Below are positions 8,458 through 18,386 of a stretch of DNA of 64,000 bases, piece after piece (within the stretch, counting starts at the first letter, position 1; each line of letters starts with the position of its first letter). The stretch is from an uncultured Clostridia bacterium (lineage in GTDB: Bacteria > Bacillota > Clostridia > TANB77 > CAG-508): positions 23,035-87,034 of the forward strand of contig CALWZW010000004.1 of NCBI GenBank assembly GCA_944386135.1, given 5' to 3'. A model generated the notes under the pieces. That model worked only from the letters and a program-made list of their open reading frames with translations. It did no database searches and was not told the origin of the DNA. Made by a program: the position numbers and the translations under genes.

Positions 8458-9888
8458 TTAGATTTCTACTATTCCGCCTATTACTTTGTTATGTTCACGA
8501 TTTGGTAATATTTTTGAACCACCAGCAATTACAATTCTGTCTCCTTTTACTAGATATCCGTCTTTTTCTAGTTTTTCTATTCCTTTATCTAGTAAATCAT
8601 CTATTGTTTTTTGTTCTGGAAGTAATATTGGGAATACATTCCATATTAATGCTAATTGATTATATGTTTTTTCATTTGAAGTTACTGCAAATACTGGGCA
8701 TTTAATTCCAAGTCCTGATAAGTATCTTGCTGTATTTCCTGTATTTGTGTAAGCTACAACTGCTTTTGCATTAATCTTCTTTGCCATTCTACATACTGTA
8801 TAATTTATATTATACTCTAAATCATCTGTCTCTAATTTTTGATATTTATTATTGAATCTTTCCCAATAGCTTATTTGGTTTTCTATCTTTTCAGATATAT
8901 TTACCATTGTTTCTACACATTCTACTGGATATTCACCTGTTGCACATTCTCCTGAAAGCATTATTGCACCTGTTCTATCATAAATAGCATTTGCAACGTC
9001 ACTAACTTCTGCTCTTGTTGGTCTTGGGCTATGTGTCATAGATTCAAGCATTTGTGTTGCTGTAATAACAGCTTTACCTTTTCTGTTGCAAAGTTTTATT
9101 ATTTCTTTTTGTGCAACTGGTACGTTTTGATATGGTATTTCAACTCCCATGTCTCCTCTTGCTACCATTATTCCTGAGCAGTTATCTACTATTTCTTCTA
9201 AGTTATCTAATCCTTCTTGATTTTCGATTTTACAAATAATCTTTATATCTTTTCCACCATTTTCATCTAGTACTTTTCTAATTGCTAATACATCTTCTTT
9301 ATTTCTAATAAATGAAGCTGCAATATAGTCAAATCCCACTCTTGCACCATCTTTTAAATCTTGAATATCTTTTTCTTTTAATGCTGGTAAACTTAAGTGT
9401 ACTCCTGGAATATTAACACTCTTTCTATTTCCAAGTTTTCCTCCATTGTCTACTTCGCATATTACATCTTTTCCCTTAATTTCTTTAACTTTTAATTCTA
9501 TTAAACCGTCATCTACTAGAATTATAGTTCCTACTTTTACATCTTTGTATAACTCTTTATATGATATAGATACCTTTGTTTCATCTCCTGTAATATCATC
9601 GTTTACAAGTGTAAATGTGTCTCCTTTTTTTAGTGTTATTGGGGCTTCTTTAAACATTCCAATTCTTACTTCTGGTCCTTGTGTGTCTAATAATAAAGCT
9701 ACTGGTTTGTTAACTTTCTTTCTAGCTTCAAAGAACTTTTCAATTTTTTCTTTTTGTTCTGGATAGCTACCATGTGAGAAGTTTATTCTTACTACGTCCA
9801 TACCAGCATTCATCAAATCAACTAGCTTGTCCTCACTAGCTGGCCCAATTGTACATACAATTTTTGTTTTTCTTAAATAGTTGTTCAT
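8458..9888 (-). CDS. pyk: Pyruvate kinase
   Basis: Last step of glycolysis: phosphoenolpyruvate + ADP to pyruvate + ATP. I start at the ATG at 9888 (MNNYLRKTKIVCTIGPASED) with AAGGAAT-type ribosome site; the open frame extends 16 codons further without support. The 476 residues cover the TIM barrel with RINFSHG, the B domain, MVARGDMGVEIP, ITATQMLESM and AEVSDVANAI, and the C-terminal domain ending at GGSKILPN. No extra PEP-utiliser domain. Divergent from dapA. Confidence 0.96.
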   Translation of the reverse strand: MNNYLRKTKIVCTIGPASEDKLVDLMNAGMDVVRINFSHGSYPEQKEKIEKFFEARKKVNKPVALLLDTQGPEVRIGMFKEAPITLKKGDTFTLVNDDITGDETKVSISYKELYKDVKVGTIILVDDGLIELKVKEIKGKDVICEVDNGGKLGNRKSVNIPGVHLSLPALKEKDIQDLKDGARVGFDYIAASFIRNKEDVLAIRKVLDENGGKDIKIICKIENQEGLDNLEEIVDNCSGIMVARGDMGVEIPYQNVPVAQKEIIKLCNRKGKAVITATQMLESMTHSPRPTRAEVSDVANAIYDRTGAIMLSGECATGEYPVECVETMVNISEKIENQISYWERFNNKYQKLETDDLEYNINYTVCRMAKKINAKAVVAYTNTGNTARYLSGLGIKCPVFAVTSNEKTYNQLALIWNVFPILLPEQKTIDDLLDKGIEKLEKDGYLVKGDRIVIAGGSKILPNREHNKVIGGIVEI

Positions 9889-9972
9889 TTTATTCCTTCC
9901 CTTCTCTTTTTTTAAATTTCTATTATAGTATACCACATTTTTCTAGATTTGTATACTTTTTTCTTAATTTAC

Positions 9973-10001
9973 TTGTCAAATTCTTTCTTATAGCATATAA
10001 T
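9973..10001 (+). promoter_or_regulatory. Sigma-A-type promoter for dapA
   Basis: TTGTCA (9973-9978), 17-base spacer, TATAAT (9996-10001), 62 bases before the dapA ATG. Confidence 0.75.
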
Positions 10002-10063
10002 GTTAATATTAATAGGATAATATAATTATATCTCCTATTTAAAAATGATTTTCGGAGGTATAT

Positions 10064-10949
10064 ATGAAAACTCCATTATTTATAGGCTGTGGTACAGCTA
10101 TCGCAACGCCTTTTTCTGAACAAGGTGTTAATTTTGAAGAGTTTAGAAAACTCATTGAATTCCAAATTTCAGAAGGAATTGACGCAATTATTGTTTGCGG
10201 AACTACAGGCGAATCTGCAACTATGTCTACTGAAGAGAAAAAAGAAGTTATTAAATTTGCAGTAAATGTTGCAAAAAAGCGTGTTCCAATTATTGCTGGA
10301 ACAGGCTCTAACAATACTTATTCTGCAATTGAAATGTCTAAGTATGCAGAAAGTGTTGGTGTAGATGGTCTATTAGTTGTTACTCCATTTTACAATAAAG
10401 CAACTCAAGAGCGGTCTTATAGAGCATTACAAACTTATTGCCGAAAGTGTTAAACTTCCAATTATTGTCTACAGTGTTCAATCAAGAACTGGTGTAAACA
10501 TTCTTCCAGAAACATGCTTAGAACTTTCAAAAATTCCGAACATTGTTGCAATAAAAGAAGCAAGTGGAAATATTTCTCAAGTTGCAAGCATTGCAAATCT
10601 TTGCCGTAATAATTTAATTATATATAGCGGTAATGATGACCAAATACTTCCAGTACTCTCTCTTGGTGGATGCGGAGTAATTTCGGTTTTGTCTAATATT
10701 GCTCCAAAACAGACATCAAAAATGGTTCATGATTTTTTAAATGGAAATATTGAAGAGGCACAAAATTTTCAACTAGATAGCATTCCTCTAATTAATGCTT
10801 TATTTTCTGAAGTAAATCCAATTCCTGTTAAAGAAGCTTTAAATATTATGGGATTTGATTTTGGCTCTCCAAGATTGCCTTTGACAAAATTAACTACTAA
10901 AAATAGAGAAATACTTATAAATGCTATGAAGAACTTTAACTTGATTTAA
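10064..10949 (+). CDS. dapA: 4-hydroxy-tetrahydrodipicolinate synthase, with one +1 shift
   Basis: Condenses pyruvate with aspartate semialdehyde, the first committed step to DAP/lysine. Visible: CGTTGESAT phosphate/carboxylate loop, [10 protein letters not shown] with the catalytic Tyr, and AIKEASGN with the Schiff-base Lys. The frame breaks at 10412-10415, straight after NKATQE; skipping the C gives 294 residues. The second half does not have its own start: the ATG-led frame at 10377 reads the shadow of the first half. Ribosome site GGAGGT precedes ATG 10064. Works with the dap genes at 47-50 kb. Confidence 0.94.
10412..10415 (+). other. +1 shift site CGGT (Gly) in dapA
   Basis: Reads GAG-C-GGT-CTT-ATA-GAG. 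Skipping C10412 gives [16 protein letters not shown]. One of only two CGGT sites and the only plus-strand site. Confidence 0.93.
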
Positions 10950-10955
10950 TTTGCT

Positions 10956-10990
10956 TGCATAGAAAAATTGATAAACAATTTTTCTATGCA
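10956..10990. terminator. Bidirectional terminator between dapA and the ABC permease
   Basis: Perfect 15-bp stem TGCATAGAAAAATTG / CAATTTTTCTATGCA with a 5-base loop and a T-run after it; convergent genes flank it. Confidence 0.88.
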
Positions 10991-11015
10991 TTTTTATTGT
11001 ATAGGGAAAATCTGA

Positions 11016-13190
11016 TTATATTTCATCACTTTTTAATGCATCTGCGATATTAACTTTTAATAACTTTTTAGAAGTAATATAATACATAATTATTATGATG
11101 ACTATCATTGCTACTGCAAATATAGATGTTTTGAATATTGGCATTTGTTTAAGAAATTCATTCAAAGTTATTCCTCCATTTGATGTTGTAAGTAATATAA
11201 ATAAAATATTAAATGGTATACTAATAATAATCGGTCTAACTCCTATAAATATCCCTTCAGCTAAAAGTATTTTTGCAATGCCTTTTGGAGTTACTCCTAT
11301 TGATTGATATTCTGCAAATTCTCGCTTTCGTTTTTCCATATATCCAAATACATTAGCAAATACATTTGAAATACCAATACATGCAATAATTGTACAAATC
11401 AAGGTAATAATTTTTTTGTATCCTTCATATATTTGCACATTTGTATTATAACTTTCAATTCGATTTTCTATTGTATAATTAAATTTTTCACTTAAAATAT
11501 CATTGATATTATCTTCTATGTCTAAAATGTTTTTGTCTTCTTGAGTTTTAATATTAATAAATGAAGTTATTGAGGTAGAATATTTGAAATTATTGTATGA
11601 ACTTTCAGGTATTACTATTAACAAACTATAAATTTCAAAATCTTCTCGTATTTCAGGTACATTTTTTGAATAACCTATAATTTCTATATTCTCACTATTT
11701 TTCATATCATCAATATTTTTAAATAAATTTAAAGAAAGATTTTCATCTTCTTCAATAAATGGTATAAAGTTAGTATCATCACAGCCATTATAAAGAACTC
11801 CACCTATTTTATTTACAATAATTCCTACTGGATAATCTTTTTTGATATTATCAATATTATTTTCTTGGCAGTAACTGTCAAAGCTTTCATCATCAAGAAT
11901 AATTACTGATGAATTAATAATATACTCTCCTTCTTGATTAGTTTTTGCTTCTTTATTAAATTGCTCATATCCTCCTTTGGAAATAAGTTCTTCACTCATA
12001 AGTTTTTCTCCTATGATAGTCTTATATGTATCAGTTTTATAAAGAATGGTTTTTGAAACCCCTTCAATTTCTCTTATAGATTTTAATACTTTATTATCAA
12101 TTTTTTCACTGTTAGTTTCAATCATTACATCCCATATATTTTGAAACCTATTCCAATAAGTATGAGTAGTACTAATCTCTGATAAAGTCATAAAGTTTAG
12201 AAATATACTTAATGCAAAAAATGATAAGGTTAAACAAATAGTTGATGTCCTAAGTTCTTTTCTCCTTATATAAATTGATTTTCGTGCAATCTCACCTTCC
12301 ACTCCAAAGATTTTTGATAAGATAGTATACTTTTTTACTTTTTTTATTTTTAGTGCTTTTTTATTTATTAATTCAATTGGTTCTAGTTTACTTATTTTTT
12401 TAGCTGGTAACCATATTGAAATAAATATTGTAATTATAGTAACTATAAATGTTATAAAAAATATTATAATATTATAATGAAATTCCATGCTTGCTCTACC
12501 AAGCTGTGATGTAAGTATGTTAGCATATTTTACAAATGCTATAACTAAGCCTATTCCAATTACATTTCCAGTAATAATTGGCAGTATACTTAAAATTGTA
12601 GCTTCTTGAAACATAATTACCTTAATCTGTTTTGGTGTGGCTCCTATACTTTGTAAAATTCCGAGTTCTTTAGTACGTGAATTCATAAAAAAACTGAACA
12701 CATTTTTTATCATTAAGATAAGTGATATACACATCATCATAATTATAACTATATAAAATATCTCTACTGGTGTTGGTTTCTCTCCTTTTTCTTCTGAATA
12801 AACAAACTGCTTTTGTAATAGACTACTATGGTATTCAATATTTTCTTTTGATATATTAAGTTTTTCTGAAATTAAATTCATGTCTTCATAAATTCTTGAT
12901 ATTTTTGAAAAGTAAATATTGATATAACTGCTATCTTCTGATATTATTACTTCTTCCACATTTTCAAAATTATTTATTTCTTTTATTTCTTCTTGATTTA
13001 GTTTGATTGTAATTCTTGCTTGCCAGTCTCCTTCTGTTGCTTTTATTCTTTCTATATCATCTATCCACATATTATAAAAAAGCGTAGATAATAAAGAGAT
13101 GAACATTGAAGCTACCAAAACTGCAATCATTACAAAAATTATCATCGATTTGTTTTTCTTTATATAATTAATTGTATAATCTCTCCACAT
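11016..13190 (-). CDS. ABC transporter permease (FtsX/MacB-like, bacitracin-export type)
   Basis: 724 residues with about eight to ten membrane segments: one near the N-terminus (17-39), a block at about 150-285 typical of an FtsX domain (NSRTKELGILQSIGATPKQI), a large extracellular part from about 340 to 590, and a second FtsX-like block at the C-terminus (EKRKREFAEYQSIGVTPKGI). Acts with the ATPase encoded just upstream. Such permeases either export or sense peptide antibiotics in Firmicutes; the exact substrate cannot be read from sequence. Confidence 0.85.
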   Translation of the reverse strand: MWRDYTINYIKKNKSMIIFVMIAVLVASMFISLLSTLFYNMWIDDIERIKATEGDWQARITIKLNQEEIKEINNFENVEEVIISEDSSYINIYFSKISRIYEDMNLISEKLNISKENIEYHSSLLQKQFVYSEEKGEKPTPVEIFYIVIIMMMCISLILMIKNVFSFFMNSRTKELGILQSIGATPKQIKVIMFQEATILSILPIITGNVIGIGLVIAFVKYANILTSQLGRASMEFHYNIIIFFITFIVTIITIFISIWLPAKKISKLEPIELINKKALKIKKVKKYTILSKIFGVEGEIARKSIYIRRKELRTSTICLTLSFFALSIFLNFMTLSEISTTHTYWNRFQNIWDVMIETNSEKIDNKVLKSIREIEGVSKTILYKTDTYKTIIGEKLMSEELISKGGYEQFNKEAKTNQEGEYIINSSVIILDDESFDSYCQENNIDNIKKDYPVGIIVNKIGGVLYNGCDDTNFIPFIEEDENLSLNLFKNIDDMKNSENIEIIGYSKNVPEIREDFEIYSLLIVIPESSYNNFKYSTSITSFINIKTQEDKNILDIEDNINDILSEKFNYTIENRIESYNTNVQIYEGYKKIITLICTIIACIGISNVFANVFGYMEKRKREFAEYQSIGVTPKGIAKILLAEGIFIGVRPIIISIPFNILFILLTTSNGGITLNEFLKQMPIFKTSIFAVAMIVIIIIMYYITSKKLLKVNIADALKSDEI

Positions 13191-13208
13191 AAAATCACCT
13201 CCTATAAC

Positions 13209-13893
13209 TTAAATATTCGTTTTTTTATCTGAGATGATTTTTCCATCTTCTATTGTTATTACACGGTCTGCTTGCATGGCAATTTTTTCATCATGTGTAA
13301 TGATTAATATTGTCTGATTTAATTTTTTGTTTGATAACTTTAATAAATCTACAATTTCTGTAGAATTTTTACGGTCAAGATTTCCGAGTTGGTTCATCTG
13401 CTAAAATAATTGCTGGTCTATAAAGCATTGCTCTTGCTATAGCTGTTCTTTGCTGTTCTCCACCTGATAGCTGATTTGGATAGTTCTTTAGCTTATTTTG
13501 TATTCCTAGTATTTTAACTAATTCTTTAAAATATTCTTCATTTACTGTTCTTTTATCAAGTTTGAGTGGTAACTTAATATTTTGTTCAACTGTAAGAGTT
13601 GAAATTAAATTATAAAACTGATAGATAATTCCAACATTTCTACGTCTAAATATAGCCGCTTCTGTTTTGTTTAACATGGATATATCTTTTCCTTCAATAA
13701 ATATTTTTCCTGATGTTGGTCTATCAACTGTTCCTATTAAATGCAAGAGAGTTGATTTTCCTGAGCCAGATGCTCCAACGATTGCAACAAATTCTCCCTT
13801 ATTAATTGATAGAGAAATATTATCAATTGCCTTTTGCTTAATTGTATCATTTTCATAAATTTTTGTTACATTTTCACATTTTAATATCTCCAT
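13209..13893 (-). CDS. ABC transporter ATP-binding protein (LolD/MacB family), with one +1 shift
   Basis: 227-residue ATPase partner of the permease. Walker A GASGSGKST (about 39-47), ABC signature LSGGEQQRTAIARAM, Walker B IILADEPT and the switch His in IITHDEKIA. The frame breaks at 13383-13386 inside the invariant DEPT-GNLD motif; the zero frame stops three codons later, removing the switch region. Skipping one C restores the whole C-terminus. It follows the histidine-kinase gene and precedes the permease by 18 bases. Confidence 0.92.
13383..13386 (-). other. +1 shift site CGGA (Gly) in the ABC ATPase
   Basis: Coding strand reads ACT-C-GGA-AAT-CTT. Skipping C13386 gives DEPT-GNLD, which is nearly invariant in this ATPase family. 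Confidence 0.94.
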
Positions 13894-13945
13894 AAAAACC
13901 TCCTTTTAATATTTCAACGTGATTATAACAAAAGAAAGTGACATC

Positions 13946-15082
13946 TTAGTGACAATAAAACCTTATATTAAACATTGCTCCACCTTTGGGTGAATTTTCA
14001 GCAGTAATAAAGCCATTTTGCATTTCAATAATTGCTTTTGCAATGGATAGACCAATTCCTATTCCCTCTCCTGAATTTTTTCCTCTATAAAATCTTTTAA
14101 ATATATTTTTTAAATCTTCTTTATCAAATCCATTTCCATTATCTTTTATAATTATTTCTGTATAAAGAGGATTCATCCTATAGTCAAAATCTAATTTACC
14201 ATTTTCATTTGTGTGTTCAATGCAATTTTTTACTATATTTATAAAAGCTTCTGTGCTCCAATCTAAATCTCCAACAAATGTAACGTCTTTATGGTTAGGC
14301 AAGTTAATAGCTATGTCCTTTTTATTTATTAATTCTTCTAGAGCTTCTATTGATAATTCTAGTAATGTATATACATTGATTTCTTCATTCTTTAATTTAA
14401 GTGCCCCAGCGTCAATTTTAGATATGAAAAGAAGAGAATCTACTAATTTATCTAATCTATTTGCTTGTTTTTTTAAATTTTCATTATTTGAAATTTGAGT
14501 CATTAAAGATATAGATGTTATGGGTGTTTTTATTTGATGTGCGATATTTGCAAGACTATCCGCAAATTCGATTTTTTCTTTTATTGCTCTATTTTTTTCG
14601 TTTTTCATTTCTGTAACTGTTTTATATATTTCATCTTGTAATATACTAAATTTATCTTCTTTCCTTGAAAGAACTTCCACATCATTACCCAAATTTATCT
14701 GCTCTAGATATCTTGTTATCTCATAAATTCTTTTTTTATTTTTCCCATCAATTATTTTTATTATTTCGATTATTAGTATAATAAAGATGAGTATACACAT
14801 AATTATAGAAATGCTAAATATAAGTATATATGGTTTCAAAAAACTGACTACACTAAATCCATAAGTCTTAAGTACTTCATTATTTGTTTCATCAAGATAA
14901 TTGTTTTTTATTATTTCAATAACTTTCTGTTCACTATCTGGGTATTCATTAATTAATTCTTCTACTATTGCAGAAGTAACATGATATTGTTTTTTAGCAT
15001 AGATATAAGATAATATTGTACTAACTAGTAAGCAAATACAAAAAATTATAAATATACATTGTCTTTTTTCTTTTTTATTCAT
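13946..15082 (-). CDS. Sensor histidine kinase
   Basis: 378 residues: two membrane segments (about 9-29 and 84-110) enclosing a short extracellular loop of about 50 residues, then a cytoplasmic linker, a DHp domain with H-box NIAHQIKTPITSI (about 181-193), and an HATPase domain with N-box NIVKNCIEHT, G1 DNGNGFD and G2 GIGIGLSIAKAII. It pairs with the response regulator 13 bases upstream and lies ahead of the ABC transporter, the arrangement of peptide-antibiotic sensing/detox modules. Confidence 0.9.
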   Translation of the reverse strand: MNKKEKRQCIFIIFCICLLVSTILSYIYAKKQYHVTSAIVEELINEYPDSEQKVIEIIKNNYLDETNNEVLKTYGFSVVSFLKPYILIFSISIIMCILIFIILIIEIIKIIDGKNKKRIYEITRYLEQINLGNDVEVLSRKEDKFSILQDEIYKTVTEMKNEKNRAIKEKIEFADSLANIAHQIKTPITSISLMTQISNNENLKKQANRLDKLVDSLLFISKIDAGALKLKNEEINVYTLLELSIEALEELINKKDIAINLPNHKDVTFVGDLDWSTEAFINIVKNCIEHTNENGKLDFDYRMNPLYTEIIIKDNGNGFDKEDLKNIFKRFYRGKNSGEGIGIGLSIAKAIIEMQNGFITAENSPKGGAMFNIRFYCH

Positions 15083-15095
15083 ATATATCCTCTTT

Positions 15096-15764
15096 TTAAT
15101 AATTTTCTTCTATTCTGTAGCCAAAACTTCTAATAGTCTTTATACATGGTGGATTACTTAATTTTTCTCTTAATCTTTTCATTGTTACTGTAAGAGTATT
15201 ATCATTGACAAAATTCCCACTGTCATCCCATATTGATTTTAAAATCTGTCCTCTTGTAACTGTTACATTTTTATTTTTTATTAATATTAATAAAAGTTCA
15301 TATTCCATAGAGCTTAGCAAAACTTCTTTTCCTTTTAGGAACACTTTTAATTTATTCTCATCTAATACTATATCACAGCAAGTATATATTTTATCTGAAT
15401 TTTTACTTCGGCGTAATAACGCAGATATTCTAGAATGCAAAATATCTAATTCAAATGGTTTTGTAATATAATCATCTGCTCCAATATCAAAACATGATGT
15501 TACATCTTTAACTTCATTTTTTACTGTTATAAAAATTATAGGAAGCTCTTGATAATTTTTTCTTATCCATACACATAATTCTTTTCCATTTTCGTTTAAT
15601 AGATTTATATCTATGAGGCAAAGCGCAGGAGTTGATTTTTTTATGCTGTTTTTTGCTTCGTCTATATTGGTAAATATTGAAACACAAAATTTTTTATTTT
15701 CTAAATATATTTTAACACTATTTGCAATGTCTAAGTCGTCCTCAACATAGAGTATTTTTTTCAT
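15096..15764 (-). CDS. OmpR-family response regulator
   Basis: Receiver domain (MKKILYVEDDLDIANSV with the acidic pair; phosphoacceptor Asp in CLIDINLL; Lys in YITKPFE) and a winged-helix DNA-binding domain (SSMEYELLLILIKN...TLTVTMKRLREKL...IRSFGYRIEE). About 222 residues. A second in-frame ATG four codons earlier (15776) is possible, but its ribosome site would be almost touching the start. Likely controls the downstream kinase and transporter genes. Confidence 0.9.
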   Translation of the reverse strand: MKKILYVEDDLDIANSVKIYLENKKFCVSIFTNIDEAKNSIKKSTPALCLIDINLLNENGKELCVWIRKNYQELPIIFITVKNEVKDVTSCFDIGADDYITKPFELDILHSRISALLRRSKNSDKIYTCCDIVLDENKLKVFLKGKEVLLSSMEYELLLILIKNKNVTVTRGQILKSIWDDSGNFVNDNTLTVTMKRLREKLSNPPCIKTIRSFGYRIEENY

Positions 15765-15812
15765 ATCTAAATTCATTCCTTCCTTAATTTTACCTTTTCC
15801 TATACAGTAATA

Positions 15813-15850
15813 AAAGCTGTAACGAAACTTTTACCTTCGTTACAGCTTTT
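15813..15850 (-). terminator. Terminator of the type IV pilus operon
   Basis: Stem AAAGCTGTAACGAA / TTCGTTACAGCTTT (14 bp) with a 9-base loop, just after the pilC stop and before the response-regulator gene. Confidence 0.88.
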
Positions 15851-15888
15851 AATCTATAATCTAATTTCTTTTGTAATATATGGTGTTT

Positions 15889-17242
15889 TTAATTGAATCC
15901 ATATGCTGATAGTAAGAATCCTCCCATATAAACTTCGATACATGGTACTAGTACAACTAGTACGAAGAAAATTAATACTACACCAACTATTGCATATACA
16001 ATTTGAGGTAATACTTTAATTGTTTTTTGTAGTAGATTATTTATGTCCATTTCCATATATTCAACAAGCTTTTCCATCATTTCTGCCAAGTCTGTGTTCA
16101 TACCTATTTTTAACATTTCTGTTATCATAGGTGTAGCAAGTTTTGACCTTTCAAAAGGTTCTATCCATGATTGTCCTATAAGAATGTTGTTTATAGCTGC
16201 TTCCATTATAGATAATAACACAAAGTTCTTTGTTACATTTTTTGCAACTTCCAAAGACTCTTGTATTCTCATACCATTTTTTAAGTTTAAAAGCATCGCT
16301 CTCATTACTCTTGAAAAGTCTATTGCAAATATTAATTGTCCAAACACCGGCATTGTATATTTAAAATAGTGAAAATTGTATTTTCCTTTCGGAGTATTAA
16401 CATACCAAATAATTAAAGCCGTCATTCCTGCAATTAATATAACAGGTATATACCAGTATTCTATCAATGTATTTATTACATTTGAAAACCATATACTTAA
16501 TGGTGGTAATGTTGTTTGTGATCCCATTGTATCGTATAATTGTTGAATTGCTGGTATTGCAACTATTGTTCCTACAATTAACATTATTAATAGTAAAATA
16601 AATTGTGCTATATTTGGAATTAATATGCTTCTTAAAGTCTTATTAATTGAATCTGTTTCTTCTAGATATTTAACAGCTTGTTGTAGCGCATTGGTTAAGT
16701 TTCCAGATACTTCTCCAACTTTAATCATGTTTATATATAAATATGGGAATACATCTCCATAATACTCCATTGTAGAATACATATTCTCTCCGTGCTTCTA
16801 CTCCTGCTAATATATCTTCTAGTATACCTTTAAAAGTATAATTTTCTGTACTATCTATTATTGTATTCAAAGCATGGATATTATTAAAGTTTGCTTTTTT
16901 TAGTAAATAGAAGTTTTGAGTAAACACTATTAAGTCTCTTGAAGTTATTCTTTCTGATTTTGTTATACTATGGTATATCTTATCAAAATACGTCGTCTTA
17001 GATTTGCTTCTATTTAATAATATATTTGTTGTATCAACATCTTTTAGAATATCTTCTACACCTTTTGCATTTTTTCTAACAGTTCTTTTTGACCTTGCTC
17101 TTTGAAGTGATTTATCAACATTAATTGGCGAAAGATTATTTCTTTTTAATCTTTTTATTGCAGCATACTTACTACTTTCTTCTATTGTATTTGATACAAT
17201 AACTCCATTTTCCGTTATAGCCCTGTATTTATATATAGGCAT
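15889..17242 (-). CDS. pilC: Type IV pilus inner-membrane platform protein PilC, with one +1 shift
   Basis: Polytopic GspF-family platform on which PilB/PilT act. About 450 residues after the shift. The N-terminal extension (MPIYKYRAITENG...IEESSKYAAIKRLKR) is the usual PilC start; two GspF repeats follow, each with a long cytoplasmic helix bundle and a membrane hairpin (RSILIPNIAQFILLLIMLI; PQIVYAIVGVVLIFFVLVVL). The frame breaks at 16789-16792 in the first repeat (ILAGVEA-GENMYSTME). Last gene of the pilus operon. Confidence 0.92.
16789..16792 (-). other. +1 shift site CGGA (Gly) in pilC
   Basis: Coding strand reads GCA-C-GGA-GAG-AAT-ATG. Skipping C16792 joins ILAGVEA to GENMYSTMEYYGD. Confidence 0.92.
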
Positions 17243-17256
17243 GTCGTTTTACCTCC

Positions 17257-18363
17257 TTAAAGTATCTTATCCTTCTTTATTTTCATTTGCATAATTGTTC
17301 TATTCAAAATCTCAATATTTTTTTCTTCTATTTGTGATTTAGCTTGATCTAATGTTATTTTTTCTTGTACAAATAGTTTTGCAAGTGAATTTATTAGACT
17401 TATGTTTCCTTTATCTTGATTACTTTGTATTGCATCTTCTACTTCTGAAGTTCCTAGTTTTTCTTTTCTTATAAGTCCTGATACTATATTATCTACTACC
17501 ATTACTTCTGGTATTAAAACCAATTTTCCATCTGCACCTTTTATTAGTCTTTGTGATAGAACAAGTTTCAATAGAGATGATAATAAATATTTTACACTTG
17601 CTTGGTCTCTTATTTCATAAAAGTTTATCATTCTATCTAGTGTTTCTGCACATGATTTTGTATGAAGTGTACCTATTACTAAGTGTCCTGATTCTGCAGT
17701 TTCGATTGCTGCATCCATTGTCTCTTTATCTCTTATCTCTCCTATAACTACTATATCGCAGTCCTCTCTTAATGAGTTTTTAACACCATCGCTGTAAGAA
17801 AGCGAATCTTTACCTCTTCCTATTTCCTTTTGTACTATAACTGATTTCTTAGATTTATGTCTATACTCTACTGGGTTTTCAAGAGTTAAGATTTTTTTAT
17901 TATCTTTTTCATTAATCTCATTTATAAGTGCATTTAGTGTTGTTGTCTTTCCTGAGTTTGTCTTTCCTGTAACTAGTATTAATCCTTGTGGTTGTTCAGA
18001 TACTGTTCTTACAACATCTGGTATACCTAAAGTTTCATATTTTGGTAATTCACTCTTTATTAATCTCAAGGTAAATACAGGTACATCATTTGCATATGAT
18101 ATATTTACCCTTAGTCTTATTGATTCATATTCAAAAGACATATCTAGTTTTCTTGTCTCATTGAATACATCATCTTTGTCCACATTTCCTCTTATAAAGA
18201 AGTCATATATTTCACTCATATCTTCTGGTGTCAAAATATCAGCAGACTTTATTTCAACTAAATCTCTTATAACTCTTAGAATTGGTCTTAAACCACATAT
18301 TAGATGTACATCTGATGCATCCTTTTCTATTGCTTCATCTAAAATTTTATCTATATGAACCAT
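17257..18363 (-). CDS. pilT: Type IV pilus retraction ATPase PilT
   Basis: Hexameric ATPase that depolymerises the pilus. I start at ATG 18363, since GGAGGG lies 7 bases before it and would be overrun by the upstream TTG. About 368 residues. Seen: DASDVHLICGLRPILR N-domain motif, Walker A TGKTNSGKTTT, Asp box TLENPVEYRH, Walker B DIVVIGEIRDKETM, His box TLHTKSCAETLDR. Retraction capacity suggests twitching motility or DNA uptake. Confidence 0.93.
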   Translation of the reverse strand: MVHIDKILDEAIEKDASDVHLICGLRPILRVIRDLVEIKSADILTPEDMSEIYDFFIRGNVDKDDVFNETRKLDMSFEYESIRLRVNISYANDVPVFTLRLIKSELPKYETLGIPDVVRTVSEQPQGLILVTGKTNSGKTTTLNALINEINEKDNKKILTLENPVEYRHKSKKSVIVQKEIGRGKDSLSYSDGVKNSLREDCDIVVIGEIRDKETMDAAIETAESGHLVIGTLHTKSCAETLDRMINFYEIRDQASVKYLLSSLLKLVLSQRLIKGADGKLVLIPEVMVVDNIVSGLIRKEKLGTSEVEDAIQSNQDKGNISLINSLAKLFVQEKITLDQAKSQIEEKNIEILNRTIMQMKIKKDKIL

Positions 18364-18386
18364 CTTTTTTCCCTCCAAATTTTATT

